Assembly: GCF_002482385.1 (NCBI RefSeq)
Contig: NZ_DLFW01000041.1
Span: 1 to 64,000 of the forward strand
DNA: 64,000 nt
Source of the DNA: Dysgonomonas sp. UBA7710
GTDB lineage: Bacteria; Bacteroidota; Bacteroidia; Bacteroidales; Dysgonomonadaceae
Direction of reading: 5' to 3'
The position numbers and the translations under genes are program-made. This document shows positions 25,827-34,146 of the stretch, one piece after another. Within the stretch, counting starts at the first letter, position 1. Every line of letters begins with the position of its first letter. The notes beneath the pieces were generated by a model that was not told the origin of the DNA, did not search any database, and was given only the letters and a program-made list of their open reading frames with translations.

Positions 25827-26861
25827 ATGAAATCTTCCTTAAATAAAATTTTCAGTTTTGTAAGTTTCCTTCTTTTGGCAGCAAATATGCTTTGCGCTCA
25901 AATCCAGATGCACAAAGATACGTTATTGATGGGAAGCCGTTTCGACATTACCATTGTAGATAAAGACTCTGCTTCTGCAGAAAAAAACATCGAAAAAGTA
26001 ATTTCCGAAATTTCAAGAATTGAAAATCTTATTTCTGAATGGCGGCCGGATACACAAATTTCCGAAGTCAATAGGAACGCAGGAATCCGTCCTGTAAAAG
26101 TAGATAAAGAGGTCTTTGAACTTACTAAAAGAGCTCTTTATTTTTCTAAAATGACTGACGGTGCTTTTGACATCAGTATTGCAGCAATGGACAGAATCTG
26201 GAAGTTTGACGGCTCTATGGAAGAAATGCCTTCAGTAGAAGCCATCAAAAAATCCATAGAAAAAGTCGGTTATCAGAATATTGAACTGGATAGTATTCAT
26301 TCTACTATTTTTCTTAAACTTCCGGGTATGAAAATTGGTTTCGGTGCCACAGGAAAAGGATATGCCGCAGAAAAAGGTAAACAGTTGATGTTATCTCTTG
26401 GTATTAATTCGGGAATTGTAAATGCATCGGGAGACATGGCGGTATGGGGAACCCAATCGGATGGTAAACCATGGAAAATAGGGATTGCAAGTCCGTTTAA
26501 ATCGGGAGAAATACTCAAAGTTTTATCCTCAAAAGATAGTACATCGGTTGTAACTTCGGGTGATTATCAAAGATTTGTGGAATTTGACGGAAAGTATTAC
26601 TCCCATATCATCAACCCCAAAACAGGATTCCCCGCAAATGGCCTCAGGAGTGTTACCGTCATTGGTCCCAATGCCGAAACAGCCAATGGAATCAGTACCT
26701 CTATTATGGTTTTGGGAAAAGAAAAAGGTTTGAAGTTTATCAAAAAGTTTCCGGATTACTCGTGTCTTCTCATCACTGATAAAGACAACGTGATATGTAC
26801 CGATATTCAGAATATCTTAAAACATAAAAACAGACATAAAAAGACAAAAACTTCTAAATAA
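25827..26861 (+). CDS. apbE: ApbE, FAD:protein FMN transferase
   Basis: 344 residues with signal peptide (1-24). Family motifs: GFGATGKGYA (171-180), NASGDMAVWG (199-208), TSGDYQRF (243-250), HIINPKTG (260-267). The enzyme links FMN from FAD to Ser/Thr of exported proteins; the DUF2271 protein of the same operon is the likely substrate. One oddity: the usual D-A-L-S/A-T metal motif reads ANGIST (286-291), with Asn at the metal-binding Asp position. Second oddity: the last nine codons and the stop lie inside the right copy of the 66-bp repeat (26833-26899), so the C-terminus (KKTKTSK) is written by duplicated tRNA-terminator DNA. The gene follows the PepSY gene without a gap. Confidence 0.92.
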   Translation: MKSSLNKIFSFVSFLLLAANMLCAQIQMHKDTLLMGSRFDITIVDKDSASAEKNIEKVISEISRIENLISEWRPDTQISEVNRNAGIRPVKVDKEVFELTKRALYFSKMTDGAFDISIAAMDRIWKFDGSMEEMPSVEAIKKSIEKVGYQNIELDSIHSTIFLKLPGMKIGFGATGKGYAAEKGKQLMLSLGINSGIVNASGDMAVWGTQSDGKPWKIGIASPFKSGEILKVLSSKDSTSVVTSGDYQRFVEFDGKYYSHIINPKTGFPANGLRSVTVIGPNAETANGISTSIMVLGKEKGLKFIKKFPDYSCLLITDKDNVICTDIQNILKHKNRHKKTKTSK

Positions 26862-26899
26862 TACATTTAGAGGTCTTTTTAATTCCTTTCCTATGACAA
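26833..26899 (+). repeat. Right copy of 66-bp direct repeat; overlaps the apbE 3' end
   Basis: Matches 5804-5869 (tRNA-Arg terminator region) apart from four or five substitutions and one indel. It still folds as a hairpin (stem CTTCTAAAT / ATTTAGAGG, then T5) and should terminate the apbE operon. Confidence 0.8.
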
Positions 26900-27292
26900 A
26901 TAGAAAGTGACACAATCAAATAAATCTAAAAATGCATCTTTGATTTTATTTTCAGTTAAGGTAGATCTTTTATTCTCTCCCACGGACATAACTCACCATT
27001 GAAATTAATTATTTTAATGCCAGATAAAAAGGACTGCCGGATTGTCTCTAGCAGTCCTTTTCAACCTATATACATTGACACTTGATACTCCATCTGTAAT
27101 TTGAGGGAGTAATTTTGTCCGGATAAATGAAATAAGAAAGTTTCGCAACGGCCTTATTTCTTTGCTATGTCAATTAGCTTGATAAGATTAGTAAATTACT
27201 AATCTTTTAAAGTCTAAAAGCTGTAGGACTTAAATTATTTATTCAGTTTCCATGTATTATTTAAATGTTTTACAGCTTATAATTTCCTGATT
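26900..27292. other. Interval between two convergent operons
   Basis: 393 bp without a gene. It holds three hairpins: 27027-27061 (strong, listed separately), 27127-27166 (GAAATAAG / CTTATTTC) and 27186-27208 (GATTAGT-AAATT-ACTAATC followed by T4). All are consistent with termination of the convergent apbE and B12 operons. Confidence 0.5.
27027..27061. terminator. Bidirectional terminator between apbE and B12 operons
   Basis: Perfect 11-bp stem AAAAGGACTGC / GCAGTCCTTTT. On the minus strand it is followed by T5 and on the plus strand it ends in T4, so it can serve both operons. Confidence 0.75.
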
Positions 27293-28570
27293 TTACATAT
27301 CAAATTCACGGGTAAAATAAATTCCGGCAGTAAAACGGGTATCAATCTGACTTGTACCTGTAGCACTCGCTTTATATTCCTGTATAGATGAAGGGTTGCC
27401 TCCTCTTAAACGGCCTACTCCGTTTACTGTAGCATAAACACCCCAATTACCAACATATCCGAAATAGACATCACCTGTTCTTTGGTCTACAGCTAAGTCT
27501 CCATAAATAATCTGGGCGTTCGGATCAATTCCGCCAGGCACTGTGTAAAGGGTACTTAGTGTACCTGCTGTAGTTGATGTTATTGCATACTTAAATATTT
27601 GTGTCGGGTTCCAGCCATTACTTCTAAAGTAAATGACATCCTGTGTTCCTCCAGCATAGCAACTCAATCCGACAGATGGAATAAGCAAACCTGAGTTGAA
27701 AGACGAGTTGATTGTATATGATGCATCTATAGTAGTTCCTGATATTTTATATAAAATAGCCTGACTGTTTGAAACGATGCTCAATGCATATATATACTGA
27801 TCGGCATTGCTATTACGCCGTACAGCGACCAATCCCGCAACTTTTCCCGAAACGCTTATGCTTGACACCGCATTTGTAGAGGTATTGATTCTGTATACAG
27901 TACCTTGCTCCGAACCTACATATAAATATTTCACGCCATTGTTTTTCACCATTGCCATACGTATGCGTGAAGGTTTTGTTATTCCACTTATAGAAGTTGG
28001 TGTTGTGGACGTAGTAGTTTCGTTAGCGATAACGACACCACTATTGGTCCTTATATAAATAGAATTTCCATTTACAGCCAGATGGGTAGGTGTTGCCCCA
28101 CTTCCAGACCAGCTGGTTGGGAAATAATTACCCGGATTAAAACTGTCTATCTTCGTTAACTCATTATTTAGTCTCAAAATATGTGTGGTTTCTCCCGGCT
28201 TGAATGAATCACCATTCTGAGAAACAATATACATTTTATTATTGGCTATAAATAAATCCTGAGATACATTACCCATAGCACCTGAGGCAGGGCTTCCATA
28301 GACCCAGTTCTGAGATGGATAAGTAGAAGAGGAGCCAGAAGCGTCAATATAAGAAAGCGTTCCGTTCTCAGTTGTCATATTGCCTTCCGACAGCACAAAA
28401 ACACCATTTGTATTTGCCAGATAGTCATATCCGGCAACAGCACTTTTTAAATTACCTGTATTTACTCCATTTTCACCTGGCAGAGAGAATTCTTCATCTT
28501 GCTGACAACCTGTAAACAAAATCACAGACAGTGTAAATAACCAACCGATTTTTCTAAATAAATGTTTCAT
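27293..28570 (-). CDS. Beta-propeller surface lipoprotein (DUF5074/BtuG-like)
   Basis: 425 residues. Lipobox FTGC gives Cys22 with acidic QQDEE after it, a surface-export type signal. The N-terminal block NTNGVFVLSEGNM resembles the start of the propeller in the BtuG homologue at 32973-34142 (RMYLLNEGNMGSN), and blades with YLYVGSEQGTVYRINTST and AVDQRTGDVYFGYVG follow. It is the last gene of the riboswitch-controlled operon, 102 bp after its upstream neighbour. It probably binds a corrinoid or a related ligand at the cell surface. It is clearly diverged from the BtuG copy, so ligand specificity may differ. Confidence 0.8.
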   Translation of the reverse strand: MKHLFRKIGWLFTLSVILFTGCQQDEEFSLPGENGVNTGNLKSAVAGYDYLANTNGVFVLSEGNMTTENGTLSYIDASGSSSTYPSQNWVYGSPASGAMGNVSQDLFIANNKMYIVSQNGDSFKPGETTHILRLNNELTKIDSFNPGNYFPTSWSGSGATPTHLAVNGNSIYIRTNSGVVIANETTTSTTPTSISGITKPSRIRMAMVKNNGVKYLYVGSEQGTVYRINTSTNAVSSISVSGKVAGLVAVRRNSNADQYIYALSIVSNSQAILYKISGTTIDASYTINSSFNSGLLIPSVGLSCYAGGTQDVIYFRSNGWNPTQIFKYAITSTTAGTLSTLYTVPGGIDPNAQIIYGDLAVDQRTGDVYFGYVGNWGVYATVNGVGRLRGGNPSSIQEYKASATGTSQIDTRFTAGIYFTREFDM

Positions 28571-28672
28571 AATGTAATTTTTTTAATGTTATATATAAGC
28601 TGTAAAACACTTTTCTTATATCTCCGGCTTTATACATCGAAATATCAACCTGCTCTATTAAATCTTTTGACC

Positions 28673-29965
28673 TCATTTAATATCTGTTTTCTCTTCAAGG
28701 CGTCGTATGCATCGTATATTAAACCCTTTTCCCCTATTGTCTAAAATAACAACAGGATACTCTCCCATTATTCGTGACATGTAGCTTCTTTCATCCCAAC
28801 TGAGATGAAAGGCGGTGGCAGTCCAAAGTGATGCCGAACGCTCATGCTTCCATAATTCTCCATCTACAATACATCCCGTCTCAGGGAAGAACCCAAGTGC
28901 AGGAGATTCACAATCCAGACTATTTTGGGGATTAGTACGTACAAATTGATTCTCCGGTTCTATTACGTACCAAGGGGAAAATTCAACCCGCCATCCGGGA
29001 GCCTCTTCTTGCTCCTTTGACATCGCTGGAATCCTCCAACCCTCCGGACAGGGGTCGTAGATGGATTTCTTATTGCTTATAGAACCCCATAAGTCGTGGT
29101 TATGTATACCTTCATTATAACTATACCATTCTCCTCCGCTACGCCCTCTTTGATTGATATATTCATCTGGAAACTCGATGGAATAGGCCAAATTATTTTC
29201 ACGGTATTCAGCCGGAAGGTCGAATAGCGTTTCCGGGAAATAATTGGGTGGAGCAAACCCCGGCATCGGGTCCTTTTTCCCCCATTGATAATACATGCCA
29301 TGAGTTTCTTTACCTTTGGTTTTGTCGGCACTGTTGGCTCCCAGATTGCGATCCATAAAGATATTGTCTCCGGTATTGTTTTTATACCGGTATAGCTTAC
29401 CTCCGTCTACTATATTAGGGCCCGTTTTAAGGTTGTTGGATTGCAAATCTTTATCCGGATTGTAATCCGTAACCCAGAGATGCCAGCTCCAGCGTATTTC
29501 GCCATCTACTGTGAGAGCAATTACTGCATTCCCCTTTGATCCCGGTTTTGATTTTACATTGATTGCCGCTCTATTTATGTCTTCGTAACCGGTAATCTCC
29601 AGATATTCGCTGTCAATCAAGTCATTTGGTATAGCCCATATTAAAATTGTACCCAGGTCACCATTTGGAGAAAATTTTTTCCCGAAAAGTGTTTGGTTTT
29701 GCTCCCATACGGCAAAAGCCTTTGCAACGGGTATGGAAGTAGTTTCTCCCGGTTTTATCATTATACAGTTAGCCGTGGCTAGTGCTGCCTCAGGGTCTGA
29801 AACGACACGGATATAATCACTATTATTGTTATCATTATCATCTTTTCCTTCCTGACTCTCTTTTATCTCCAGATCTTCACGCAAAGAATCGTCCCGGCAG
29901 GAAACTGTCAAGAGCAGGACGCTTATAGAAAGCAGGAATAATAGCTGTCGTAAGAATCGGTTCAT
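28673..29965 (-). CDS. Surface lipoprotein with FISUMP-like C-terminal domain
   Basis: 430 residues from the ATG at 29965, chosen because it gives a clean lipoprotein signal (Cys23 in LTVSC); an in-frame ATG at 30055 would put 30 non-signal residues in front. An acidic Asp/Asn/Glu linker (about 30-52) follows the Cys. The middle region is beta-rich (IKPGETTSIPVAKAF). The C-terminal half has MYYQWGKKDPMPGF, YDPCPEGWRIPAMS and GKGFNIRCIRR, the pattern of FISUMP/major-paralogous-type domains related to C-type-lectin folds. Position in the B12 operon suggests a surface corrinoid-binding or capture accessory, but direct evidence is lacking. Confidence 0.75.
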   Translation of the reverse strand: MNRFLRQLLFLLSISVLLLTVSCRDDSLREDLEIKESQEGKDDNDNNNSDYIRVVSDPEAALATANCIMIKPGETTSIPVAKAFAVWEQNQTLFGKKFSPNGDLGTILIWAIPNDLIDSEYLEITGYEDINRAAINVKSKPGSKGNAVIALTVDGEIRWSWHLWVTDYNPDKDLQSNNLKTGPNIVDGGKLYRYKNNTGDNIFMDRNLGANSADKTKGKETHGMYYQWGKKDPMPGFAPPNYFPETLFDLPAEYRENNLAYSIEFPDEYINQRGRSGGEWYSYNEGIHNHDLWGSISNKKSIYDPCPEGWRIPAMSKEQEEAPGWRVEFSPWYVIEPENQFVRTNPQNSLDCESPALGFFPETGCIVDGELWKHERSASLWTATAFHLSWDERSYMSRIMGEYPVVILDNRGKGFNIRCIRRLEEKTDIK

Positions 29966-30116
29966 TGGCTTTATATTATAAGAAGATATCCATTTTTCAT
30001 AGATGAATATATACCGAAGGATGTTTAAAAAGACAGGTACTCCACGATTGAGCATCTGTTTATACTCTCATCTTATGATTTTATTTTCAATAAAGAAAAA
30101 GAACTATTCAATAATC

Positions 30117-31661
30117 TTATCTGACCGACTGAGCTTCTGATGTTGTAATCTCCACAGTTTGTAAATGTAAGTCTTCGATCGACGTCACTTGGTAACGGTA
30201 TTCTCCCATCATCGGCCTCATACCCTGAATAGCATTAACAACCTTTATAAAATCGACACCCGGCAAATGTACCTTGTTTCCCTTTGCATCTATAGCCCAG
30301 TCAATGTCAATAGCCGCCTGTTTACTGCCGTTCGGTTGGTTAGCAGCATAACCCCAGGCAAACGGTAAGGCCGGTTTAAAATCGTTGTCTTCGTCTATAT
30401 TCGGCTTCAATTGTCTACCGGTAAGAGTATATGTTGGCCCGGTAATCCAGAAAGGAACCTCAACTTCAGCCATTAAGCTACCCCAAAAGTATGAATCGGT
30501 CACATATCCGGTTTTACCATCCTGTGTAGTCCAGGCATAGCCATCTTCAGTCTTCGTAGTTTGATAAGTATAAGACTGTATTCCAAGGTCATTCACACCT
30601 CCATATTCACTTCCTTCGATCTCATACCATTCATCATCATCCGGCATCCCGTTTTTGTTTGCATCATATGCCACCCAGATAACAGAAGGAGAAATGTTGC
30701 TACCTCCATACTTAGTGGTAAAGTCACAAAATCCCGCTTTGTTCATAATAGTATGGTCGAAACCCACAACCATATATCCGCCAAACGCACCCATATACAC
30801 ATTACCGCTACCAGTCTTAATCTGTTCATAAACAGCTGTGAGGGCTTTTTCCTTAGTATCACCAAGTACCTTGATTGTTTGTCCGGGAGCAGGAACAAAA
30901 TCAAAGACCCTATTAGGAAAAGCAACAAAGGCTTTTTCCGGTTCAATTACTGTAATCACAGTGCTCACTTCCAGCGTTTTATCATTTGGTAAAGTAGCTT
31001 TTAAACTCAGCTTATATTCACCTGCGGCAAGTGTAATGAAGTCATAATTTACTTCTGTCGAAATTACAGTCTTTTCGCCACCAAATTCCTGAGTCCATTC
31101 GAATGTTGCACCGTCCAAATCTATCACTTCCGGACGCAATTCTAATACCTTACTTATTGATACATCAAATCCGGAAGCCAGCCCCAGAAATGTATTCTCA
31201 GCCGGAATAGCCTTGTCCAAGATATACAAGGTACTGTTTCCTACGGTTATATGTGTTCCTATAGGTGTATTATTCAGAGAAACAATCCCTTCGGCAGTTT
31301 TCACAATAAGTTCAGTTCCGTTTAGGCTTTTTACTTTTCCTGCTTCTGTAAGAGCTGAAGGGGTATAAGCTTTTTCCAAAATATGCCTTTTTAAGATATC
31401 AGCAGTTATGCCTCCTTCTTCTGCATTATTCTTTATAGCAAGGACCGTGAAATTTGTAGCCGCAGAGGAAGATAGGTCTATAGACCGGAAAGCTTCTGTG
31501 AATTGTGATAATTCCGGATCAGACTCTAAAGCCGCTAAAATTAATTTCTGTTGGTTTTCAGCAGGTGTAGGTTCTTCTTTATCAGAATCGGAACAAGCCC
31601 CCAGACCGACAATCAGCAGGGATACTATTAATGTTTTTAAAATCAGGTTTATTCTTTTCAT
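30117..31661 (-). CDS. Surface lipoprotein: fasciclin + PKD-like + conserved C-terminal domain
   Basis: 514 residues, Cys23 in GLGAC followed by acidic SDSDKEE. Residues about 35-155 look like a fasciclin (FAS1) domain: FTVLAIKN, LKRHILEKAY, LNGTELIV, NSTLYILDKAIP. A PKD-like domain follows (about 165-240), then a 260-residue domain shared with the next gene upstream: FVPAPGQ, GAFGGYMVVGFDHT, YDANKNGMPDDDEWYE (an Asp-rich loop that may bind calcium) and DIDWAIDAKGNKVHLPGVDFI. The two genes are paralogues, this one with an extra FAS1 domain. It belongs to the btuB operon by strand and spacing (88 bp). Likely role: surface corrinoid handling or adhesion; not proven. Confidence 0.8.
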   Translation of the reverse strand: MKRINLILKTLIVSLLIVGLGACSDSDKEEPTPAENQQKLILAALESDPELSQFTEAFRSIDLSSSAATNFTVLAIKNNAEEGGITADILKRHILEKAYTPSALTEAGKVKSLNGTELIVKTAEGIVSLNNTPIGTHITVGNSTLYILDKAIPAENTFLGLASGFDVSISKVLELRPEVIDLDGATFEWTQEFGGEKTVISTEVNYDFITLAAGEYKLSLKATLPNDKTLEVSTVITVIEPEKAFVAFPNRVFDFVPAPGQTIKVLGDTKEKALTAVYEQIKTGSGNVYMGAFGGYMVVGFDHTIMNKAGFCDFTTKYGGSNISPSVIWVAYDANKNGMPDDDEWYEIEGSEYGGVNDLGIQSYTYQTTKTEDGYAWTTQDGKTGYVTDSYFWGSLMAEVEVPFWITGPTYTLTGRQLKPNIDEDNDFKPALPFAWGYAANQPNGSKQAAIDIDWAIDAKGNKVHLPGVDFIKVVNAIQGMRPMMGEYRYQVTSIEDLHLQTVEITTSEAQSVR

Positions 31662-31749
31662 AGCTTTTTAAAATAAATTATTTAGTGATTACAATCTTCC
31701 AACATTTCTTTTTCCTAGCCTCGTTTTATTCGAGGAGGATATGATGACG

Positions 31750-32973
31750 TCAATATTTCCTCCCTACGTGTAAGCTTTTTGCGCCATATATTTCGGTAGA
31801 GGTTTCTCCAAGCCAACCGCAATATTGATTGACTCCTGTATACACCCTGATAAAATCGACTCCGGGAAGCCTCACTTTATTCCCTTTCTTGTCCACAGCC
31901 CAATCAATATCGAACGAACACAGCTTGTTTCCATTCTTATCTTCTGCCGAATTAGGATGATTATCCACATAACCCCAATCATAGGCTTGCTGAATGTATT
32001 GAGTCGATGATCCACCTTCTATTACATAATAGTTATCAGCTAGTTTAGTCCCTTTAAACGTAATTGTTTTGTTTTCTACCCATAAAGGCCAGTAGCTTTG
32101 GTCGTGATAGATATTTTTGCTTACATAGCCATAATCTTTTTGGCTACTTTCCCATCTGATATATGTTGTATCATTTAGATATACATATTCATTGTCCGGT
32201 GTTGGAATTTTATCCGGATCGGGTTTGAAGTAAGCGATTTCATACTCCTTGATTGTTTCTTTCTTATAATACTCACTGCCTGCCAGTTCGTACCAATCAT
32301 CGTCGGGAATCCCATTCATATTGGCATCGAACGAAACCATAACGATTCCCGGCTCGTTACTTCCTCCTTTAGCCTCTCCCGAAGAATAAAATGAATTGCC
32401 GTAAACTTCAAAATCCCGCTGCCCTTTTATGTTCATTACGGTATGATCGAATCCAAAAGTTATGTAACCTCCATAAGCGCCAAGACTGACTCCTATCGTA
32501 CTTACAGCAGAGAGGTTTTCCTCTGCTTTCCTGCGCATTGTTTCTTCTGTATCGCCAGGTTCATACTCAGGCATTTTATTCACAAATTGTCCGGGAGCAG
32601 GGACGTATTCATACACTTTAGTAATTCCTTGCCTGTATTCTACTTGTTCCTCAATGACTACAAATGTTATTTCCTCCCTCATATAATTTAGAGGATCAAT
32701 GATTTCGAACCGCATTTTATATGTGCCCGGTTTTTCTTTCAAAAAAATGTAATCTTTCTCTGTTGAAACCAATGAATCTCTTCCATCGGGCAATACTTCT
32801 ACCCATTTGTAGCCCTGGCCGGTAAATGCCGGAATAAGCTTTTCTTTTTGCATCCGGGGAAGAATATACATATCCTGAATTCCCAGACTCATGGTCGGAT
32901 CTTCTGTCTGACAAGCTGAAAACATAATTGTGAAAAACACAATTGCTGTATACCGTATTTTGTATCTTTTCAT
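31750..32973 (-). CDS. Surface lipoprotein: PKD-like + conserved C-terminal domain
   Basis: 407 residues, Cys21 in MFSAC followed by acidic QTEDP. PKD-like domain at about 45-110, then the domain shared with the paralogue at 30117: YVPAPGQ, GAYGGYITFGFDHTVMN, FDANMNGIPDDDWYE, DIDWAVDKKGNKVRLPGVDFI. The first base of its start codon coincides with the last base of the btuG stop, so translation is probably coupled. Proteins of this type recur in Bacteroidetes corrinoid loci, where several surface lipoproteins bind B12; this specific role is inference. It lacks the FAS1 domain of its paralogue. Confidence 0.82.
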   Translation of the reverse strand: MKRYKIRYTAIVFFTIMFSACQTEDPTMSLGIQDMYILPRMQKEKLIPAFTGQGYKWVEVLPDGRDSLVSTEKDYIFLKEKPGTYKMRFEIIDPLNYMREEITFVVIEEQVEYRQGITKVYEYVPAPGQFVNKMPEYEPGDTEETMRRKAEENLSAVSTIGVSLGAYGGYITFGFDHTVMNIKGQRDFEVYGNSFYSSGEAKGGSNEPGIVMVSFDANMNGIPDDDWYELAGSEYYKKETIKEYEIAYFKPDPDKIPTPDNEYVYLNDTTYIRWESSQKDYGYVSKNIYHDQSYWPLWVENKTITFKGTKLADNYYVIEGGSSTQYIQQAYDWGYVDNHPNSAEDKNGNKLCSFDIDWAVDKKGNKVRLPGVDFIRVYTGVNQYCGWLGETSTEIYGAKSLHVGRKY

Positions 32974-34142
32974 TATTCGGATTCTTCTGTTACGTTATAA
33001 AATGCCATATGAGCCGGTATATCTCCCGTCCGCACACTCCATCTTTTTTTCCCATCGGGGCTATAACAGTGCAAAACCCCGCTGGATACATAGTTTTTAG
33101 CATCGGTTACAAATATCTCACTGGTTACCGGATGAATAGCTATACCATATGGAACTGTGATTTCATTCTCGGTACCATCGGTAATAAAGTTGCTGCTAAC
33201 CAGTTCCTTTTTATTTACATCAATGATACCATATGTTACAGTATTCTTCTGTGTTTCGAAATTGAATTCAACACTGTACACATATAGTGAATCTCCTTTA
33301 AGAGCCATATTTGTACATGGGATGTTCATTGTTTTCTCCACCTCGTAAGACCATGGACTCTTGTCCGTTTTTTTCAGTACATACAGGTTAGAACCTATCG
33401 ACTTATAGTCGCCACGGGAAGACACCCATATTTTACCATTCTTATCGATTTTCAACCGGTGCAGATTTATTGCGACTGGTATCTGTGCTACTTGCTTATA
33501 TCGATTGATATCTATTATGGATATGGTATTGTCATAGTTAGGTGCGCGGTATCCACCTGAATTAGCGACAAATATCAATCCGTCGCGGATTTCCAGTTCT
33601 TCCGGCTGGAAACCGACTACCGCTTTTGAAACAATCCGGTTTGTCCGTAAGTCGATGCGATAAACAGCACCCTGAGGCGCAGCCGGATCTATCAGTACCG
33701 GAGCCACATATGATGTTACATAAGCGTAATTTCCATAAAAGCGAATATATCTGCAATTGGGAATTTCAAATTGCATAATTCTTACTCCTGTAGCAGCATC
33801 CATGACTTCTACTTTATGAGAGCAGTTTATCACAGCATATAAGCGTCCGCGATATACCTGGATATCGTTGCCTACATCGCCTAATTCCTTAACGACTGTA
33901 GGGTTTTTCTCCGGATAGATATTCCGGTTATAGATTCCCGTTCTGAAATCTACAACATCTATACTGGCTTTGTTGCTTCCCATATTACCTTCATTGAGCA
34001 GGTACATACGCGCCGGATTTGCTTCCATATTTTCCGGAATCGGCAACAAGTCATACTCTGTTGGGAGTACCAACTCATCTTCCCTGCAACCGGAAAGAGG
34101 CAATAGCAGAATAAAGCATATTATGTAAACAAAGTGTCTCAT
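32973..34142 (-). CDS. btuG: BtuG-type surface corrinoid-binding beta-propeller
   Basis: 389 residues. Lipobox LSGC gives Cys19 with REDE after it (surface-export signal). Seven-bladed propeller by eye: RMYLLNEGNMGSNKASIDVVD, LRTNRIVSKAVVGFQPEELE, IFVANSGG, NLHRLKIDKNGKIWVSSRGD and PYGIAIHPVTSEIFVTDAKNY are blade repeats. BtuG proteins cap BtuB at the outer membrane and bind B12 with very high affinity. Here the gene starts 4 nt after btuB and lies behind a cobalamin riboswitch, which strongly supports the assignment. Confidence 0.92.
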   Translation of the reverse strand: MRHFVYIICFILLLPLSGCREDELVLPTEYDLLPIPENMEANPARMYLLNEGNMGSNKASIDVVDFRTGIYNRNIYPEKNPTVVKELGDVGNDIQVYRGRLYAVINCSHKVEVMDAATGVRIMQFEIPNCRYIRFYGNYAYVTSYVAPVLIDPAAPQGAVYRIDLRTNRIVSKAVVGFQPEELEIRDGLIFVANSGGYRAPNYDNTISIIDINRYKQVAQIPVAINLHRLKIDKNGKIWVSSRGDYKSIGSNLYVLKKTDKSPWSYEVEKTMNIPCTNMALKGDSLYVYSVEFNFETQKNTVTYGIIDVNKKELVSSNFITDGTENEITVPYGIAIHPVTSEIFVTDAKNYVSSGVLHCYSPDGKKRWSVRTGDIPAHMAFYNVTEESE

Positions 34143-34146
34143 CTTC

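Noticed and set aside
5804..26899. Composite transposon or conjugative element
   Set aside because: No transposase, integrase, relaxase or conjugation gene was found between the repeats; only the repeat boundaries support mobility.
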